DNA from: Planctomycetota bacterium
GTDB lineage: Bacteria; Planctomycetota; Phycisphaerae; UBA1845; PWPN01
DNA: 64,000 nt
Direction of reading: 5' to 3'
Assembly: GCA_029550525.1 (NCBI GenBank)
Contig: JAKPHF010000077.1
Coordinates: 62,001 to 126,000 of the forward strand
Both the position numbers and the translations under genes were made by a program. Under the pieces are notes generated by a model. It was not told the DNA's origin. It did no database searches and was given only the letters and a program-made list of their open reading frames with translations. Shown in pieces: positions 61,318 through 64,000 of this stretch (positions are counted from its first letter, which is position 1; each line of letters begins with the position of its first letter).

Positions 61318-62115
61318 TCATCGCGGAGGGGTTATTCCCAGCCGCTCGAGAATCAACGCCGTCGGAGCACCAATATCGGCAACCACCAACCGCCCGACAT
61401 ACGCTCGGGCGGTTTTCTTTGTATAACCCGTCTTTGCCGCCAGGAACGTGATGGTGTGGTGGGCTCGGACCGCCGGTCCGCTCAGGTCGCCGCTGTCCGC
61501 ATCCAGTCCGGAGGGCACATCGACGGCCACGATGAGCGGGTGAGGGCCGGCTTCGGGAGGGGCCGCCGGTTCCAGATTGGCATCCGCGTGCAAGGCATTG
61601 ATGCGGTCGATGATGCTCGCCAACGGCTCGCGAACCGAACCGGCGAATCCCGTCCCGAGCAGGGCATCGACGATCACCATGGCTCCGCGCCAGCGCTGCG
61701 ACGCATGGTCGAGCGACGCGCTGTCGCGCAACGCGTGGATCGGGATACCCATTTGCTCGGCGATACGGTAGTTGATCGCCGCGTCACCAGTCAGCGACGC
61801 GGGTTCCGCCGCCAGGTCCACCGCCACGGTGTAGCCGCGATTGGATAGATGCCGCGCGATCACGAAGCCGTCGCCGCCGTTGTTGCCTTTGCCGCAGACG
61901 ACGCAGACCTGGGCGCCCGTTGCCGGGTCTCGGCTTGTTTGCTTGCGAGCAAGCCGTCGGAGCCACCCCTCGATATGGTCGGCCGCGTTACGACCGGCGT
62001 TTTCCATCAGCACCACGCCGGGAATGCCTAGTTCTTCGATGGCGTAACGATCCGCGGCACGGCACTGCTCGCGGGTCAGGACCGGCCACATGGGGGTTCG
62101 CTTGACTGGCCGCAT
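61318..62115 (-). CDS. nnrE: NAD(P)H-hydrate epimerase (YjeF N-terminal domain)
   Basis: The 265-residue protein interconverts R and S forms of hydrated NAD(P)H for repair by the companion dehydratase. It has EELGIPGVVLMENAG, CGKGNNGGDGFVIARHL (binding loop) and VDVPSGLDADSG (catalytic Asp). It lacks the C-terminal kinase-like dehydratase domain found in fused YjeF proteins. The ATG at 62115 is chosen because GGGAGAAATCC lies just upstream, giving MRPVKRTPMW. The C-terminal end converges closely on the secreted helical protein gene. Confidence 0.92.
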   Translation of the reverse strand: MRPVKRTPMWPVLTREQCRAADRYAIEELGIPGVVLMENAGRNAADHIEGWLRRLARKQTSRDPATGAQVCVVCGKGNNGGDGFVIARHLSNRGYTVAVDLAAEPASLTGDAAINYRIAEQMGIPIHALRDSASLDHASQRWRGAMVIVDALLGTGFAGSVREPLASIIDRINALHADANLEPAAPPEAGPHPLIVAVDVPSGLDADSGDLSGPAVRAHHTITFLAAKTGYTKKTARAYVGRLVVADIGAPTALILERLGITPPR

Positions 62116-62293
62116 GGATTTCTCCCGACACATTCGCGTCAAACAGACGCTTGCCCGCACATAATCCACCAGCGAGATAATCTATCACCGGCCGCCGATT
62201 ACTGTGAACTGAGTGGGCGACGTGCACAAAGCCCGGTTCTGTGAGGCCGGCAAGGTCGGATGCGTTGGACTGCGGATGGGCGTGGGATTGTGA

Positions 62294-63085
62294 ATGCATA
62301 CCATGACGGCCCAAAGCTGGACTCACCTCCAGGATCTGCTGTTCGAAGGTTCATGGAACGCGGATCTGCAACGGTTTCGCTCGCCGTGGACCTTCCGAGG
62401 ATTGGCCGATGCCGCGGCGACAGTGGAGACGGCGCTGGCACGCCTGGGCGGCGACCCAGCTGAAGTCGAGCCCCACTTGTTGCGGAACTTCATCAAGTAC
62501 GCTCGCCGCGACGTGGTCGAAGTGGATTCTTTATGGCACTGGCTCAGCGTGGCTCGGCATCACGGCATGCCCACACGTCTGCTTGACTGGACGTACTCGC
62601 CGCTGGTCGCCCTGCACTTCGCCACGGCCGAAATCGAGGACTTCGATTTGGACGGCGCCATTCTGGCCATCAATTACGAGCAAGCTCACCGGATCCTGCC
62701 TCAACCGCTGGCCGCCGAGTTACAACGTGAAGGCGCGCACTCGTTCACCGCTGAGTTGCTCGCCGGCGTCGTGGCCAGCTTGGGGGACCTGGACCGGATG
62801 GCCCCCGAGCCGTTCCTGCTGTTCTTCGAGCCGCCTTCGCTGGATGTGCGGATTGTCAACCAGTATGCGCTCTTTTCCGTTCTCTCCAGCCCTTCGGCGG
62901 GATTGGACGCCTGGATGCAACAGCACCCTACGTTGTGCCGCAAAATCATCGTCCCCGCCAGCCTGAAGTGGGAAATCCGCGACAAGCTCGACCAGTGCAA
63001 CATCACCGAGCGTGTCCTGTTCCCCGGCCTCGACGGCCTGAGCAAGTGGCTGAAGCGCCATTACAGTCCGCGCCGGCGGACGTGA
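62294..63085 (+). CDS. FRG-domain protein
   Basis: The 263-residue protein has the defining Phe-Arg-Gly at residues 34-36 (PWTFRGL) and the second family block ARHHGMPTRLLDWTYSPLVAL at about 87-107. FRG proteins occur alone or in toxin- and phage-defence-like gene clusters; their activity is not settled. No antitoxin-like gene adjoins it. Neighbours are nnrE (divergent) and a manganese catalase, both metabolic or repair enzymes. The start at 62294 precedes the domain by about 30 residues. Confidence 0.88.
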   Translation: MHTMTAQSWTHLQDLLFEGSWNADLQRFRSPWTFRGLADAAATVETALARLGGDPAEVEPHLLRNFIKYARRDVVEVDSLWHWLSVARHHGMPTRLLDWTYSPLVALHFATAEIEDFDLDGAILAINYEQAHRILPQPLAAELQREGAHSFTAELLAGVVASLGDLDRMAPEPFLLFFEPPSLDVRIVNQYALFSVLSSPSAGLDAWMQQHPTLCRKIIVPASLKWEIRDKLDQCNITERVLFPGLDGLSKWLKRHYSPRRRT

Positions 63086-63353
63086 TGCAAACGCCGGCCA
63101 CCGCTATCGCGAGCAGCAGATATCGCGCCGGATCGGAATCACGGCTCAGAGTAACCGACCAGCTTTCGACCCATGTCTTCCCCAGCCCGGTGACCAGCGG
63201 GGCTCCGATGCGACGTCCGTCCGTTCTACCGGTGTCGGGAAGCCGCCGACGAGTCTCATAATCATATATGGCCGGCGGGTGCAGGCTTGCCGCACGTGCA
63301 GGCAGGCGGCCCGCGCCGCAAGCCCCGCGAAACAGAGAAAGGATGTCCGTTCC

Positions 63354-64000
63354 ATGTTCCATCACGTGAAGAAGCTCCAATTCAACGCCCGTGTATCCGG
63401 CCCCGATCCGCGGTTCGCCAAACTCCTGCTGGAGCAGTTCGGCGGACCCAATGGCGAACTGAAGGCGGCCATGCAGTACTTCGTCCAGGCCTTCGGGGCC
63501 CGCCAGCCGTACCCCGACAAGTACGACTTGCTGATGGACGTCGCGACCGAGGAGTTGAGCCATCTCGAAGTGGTGGGGGCGACCATCACCATGCTCTGTG
63601 AAGGCGTCAACGCCGAGCTCAAGAATGCGGCCGAGCAGGCGGCGGTGGTTCGGCTGGCTCAGTCGAACACGCAAAAAGAAGAGCTGATGCACGCGGCCTT
63701 TGCGAACCCCGCGTTCATCGTCGAGAGCGGAGGCGGGCCGTTGCTGACCGACGCTCAGGGAACGCCCTGGAACGGCATGTACGTCAATGCCAACGGCGAC
63801 CTGACGGTGGATCTGCGCTCCAACATCGCTGCCGAGTCGCGAGCCAAGCTGGTCTACGAGTACCTGCTGCAGTTCACGGACGACCCATTCGTTCAGGAAA
63901 GCCTGCGCTTCCTCATGACTCGTGAGGTGTCGCACTTCCAGATGTTCACGGCCGCTCTCGATTCCATCAGCCCGAACTTCCCGCCGGGCGTGCTCCAGGG
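63354..64000 (+). CDS. manganese catalase, 3' end outside window
   Basis: The first 215 residues are visible. The start MFHHVKKLQFNARV is typical; AAAGGA lies about 12 bp upstream. A dimanganese site is indicated by Glu in GPNGELKAAMQY, TEELSHLEVV (Glu and His) and then the Glu in AAESRAKLVYEYL and His in TREVSHFQMF. It removes hydrogen peroxide without haem. The frame runs off the right edge, with no stop by 64000. Confidence 0.94.
   Translation, partial: MFHHVKKLQFNARVSGPDPRFAKLLLEQFGGPNGELKAAMQYFVQAFGARQPYPDKYDLLMDVATEELSHLEVVGATITMLCEGVNAELKNAAEQAAVVRLAQSNTQKEELMHAAFANPAFIVESGGGPLLTDAQGTPWNGMYVNANGDLTVDLRSNIAAESRAKLVYEYLLQFTDDPFVQESLRFLMTREVSHFQMFTAALDSISPNFPPGVLQ

Noticed and set aside
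1..64000. tRNA, rRNA and riboswitch genes
   Set aside because: No tRNA arm pattern or known riboswitch core was noticed while reading; this was not an exhaustive structural search.

Overview
The window is about 64 kb of high-GC bacterial chromosome, almost certainly from a member of the Planctomycetota. The signs are a prepilin-type protein with the H-X9-DG C-terminal signature, Tat-exported Gfo/Idh/MocA oxidoreductases, an ABC-2 permease fused to a CPBP protease, a stand-alone CoaB, large PKD/HAF-type surface lipoproteins, and many short dispersed intergenic repeats. I cannot fix the class from this window. I found no rRNA, tRNA, CRISPR array, transposase, prophage or plasmid gene.

Layout. 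1-6.3 kb: 3' part of an alpha/beta hydrolase, a receiver-like protein, then a minus-strand group with a heparinase II/III-like lyase, a six-hairpin glycosidase-like protein and a Tat-exported metallo-beta-lactamase-fold hydrolase. 6.5-12.9 kb: rlmN, a roughly 1 kb stretch without a convincing gene, a pseudopilin, a sugar-phosphate isomerase, a Tat-exported oxidoreductase and a small membrane protein. 13-15.8 kb: cyclic-di-GMP signalling, with an HDOD-GGDEF protein and a REC-like/HD-GYP gene broken by a one-base frameshift. 15.9-25.5 kb: priA, then on the plus strand an ABC exporter pair (the permease fused to CPBP), cdaA-cdaR for cyclic-di-AMP, and a Cache sensor kinase. 25.7-30 kb: minus-strand run HEAT-like protein, pntAA, pntAB, pntB, coaB. 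30.2-33 kb: FixL/FixJ-like pair with a GTGA overlap. 33-39.5 kb: TANGO2/NRDE protein, MATE transporter, oxidoreductase, aminotransferase and an unknown membrane protein. 39.6-46.8 kb: alpha-glucan/trehalose block (TreS-maltokinase fusion, MalQ, GlgB). 47-55.6 kb: two very large surface lipoproteins and a small secreted protein. 55.6-64 kb: gmhA, a LarA-like protein, a TPR protein, a secreted protein, nnrE, an FRG-domain protein and the 5' part of a manganese catalase.

How the genes relate. Three second-messenger or phosphorelay circuits lie close together (c-di-GMP, c-di-AMP, FixLJ). The alpha-glucan block fits a route between trehalose, maltose, maltose-1-phosphate and branched glucan, but GlgE is absent here and the catalytic loop of the maltokinase domain looks degenerate. 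The pnt operon supplies NADPH.

The most unusual feature is between the genes. Degenerate 7-bp tandem repeats of two sequence families sit at the 3' ends of genes, sometimes touching the stop codon. Other repeats are a 280-290 bp composite of short hairpins present as an inverted pair about 6.5 kb apart, a palindromic GTGCAGGCATC-type repeat also present as an inverted pair, a 10-bp-period CGCAGATT repeat and several GC-rich hairpins. These positions come from reading by eye; no alignment or folding program was run.
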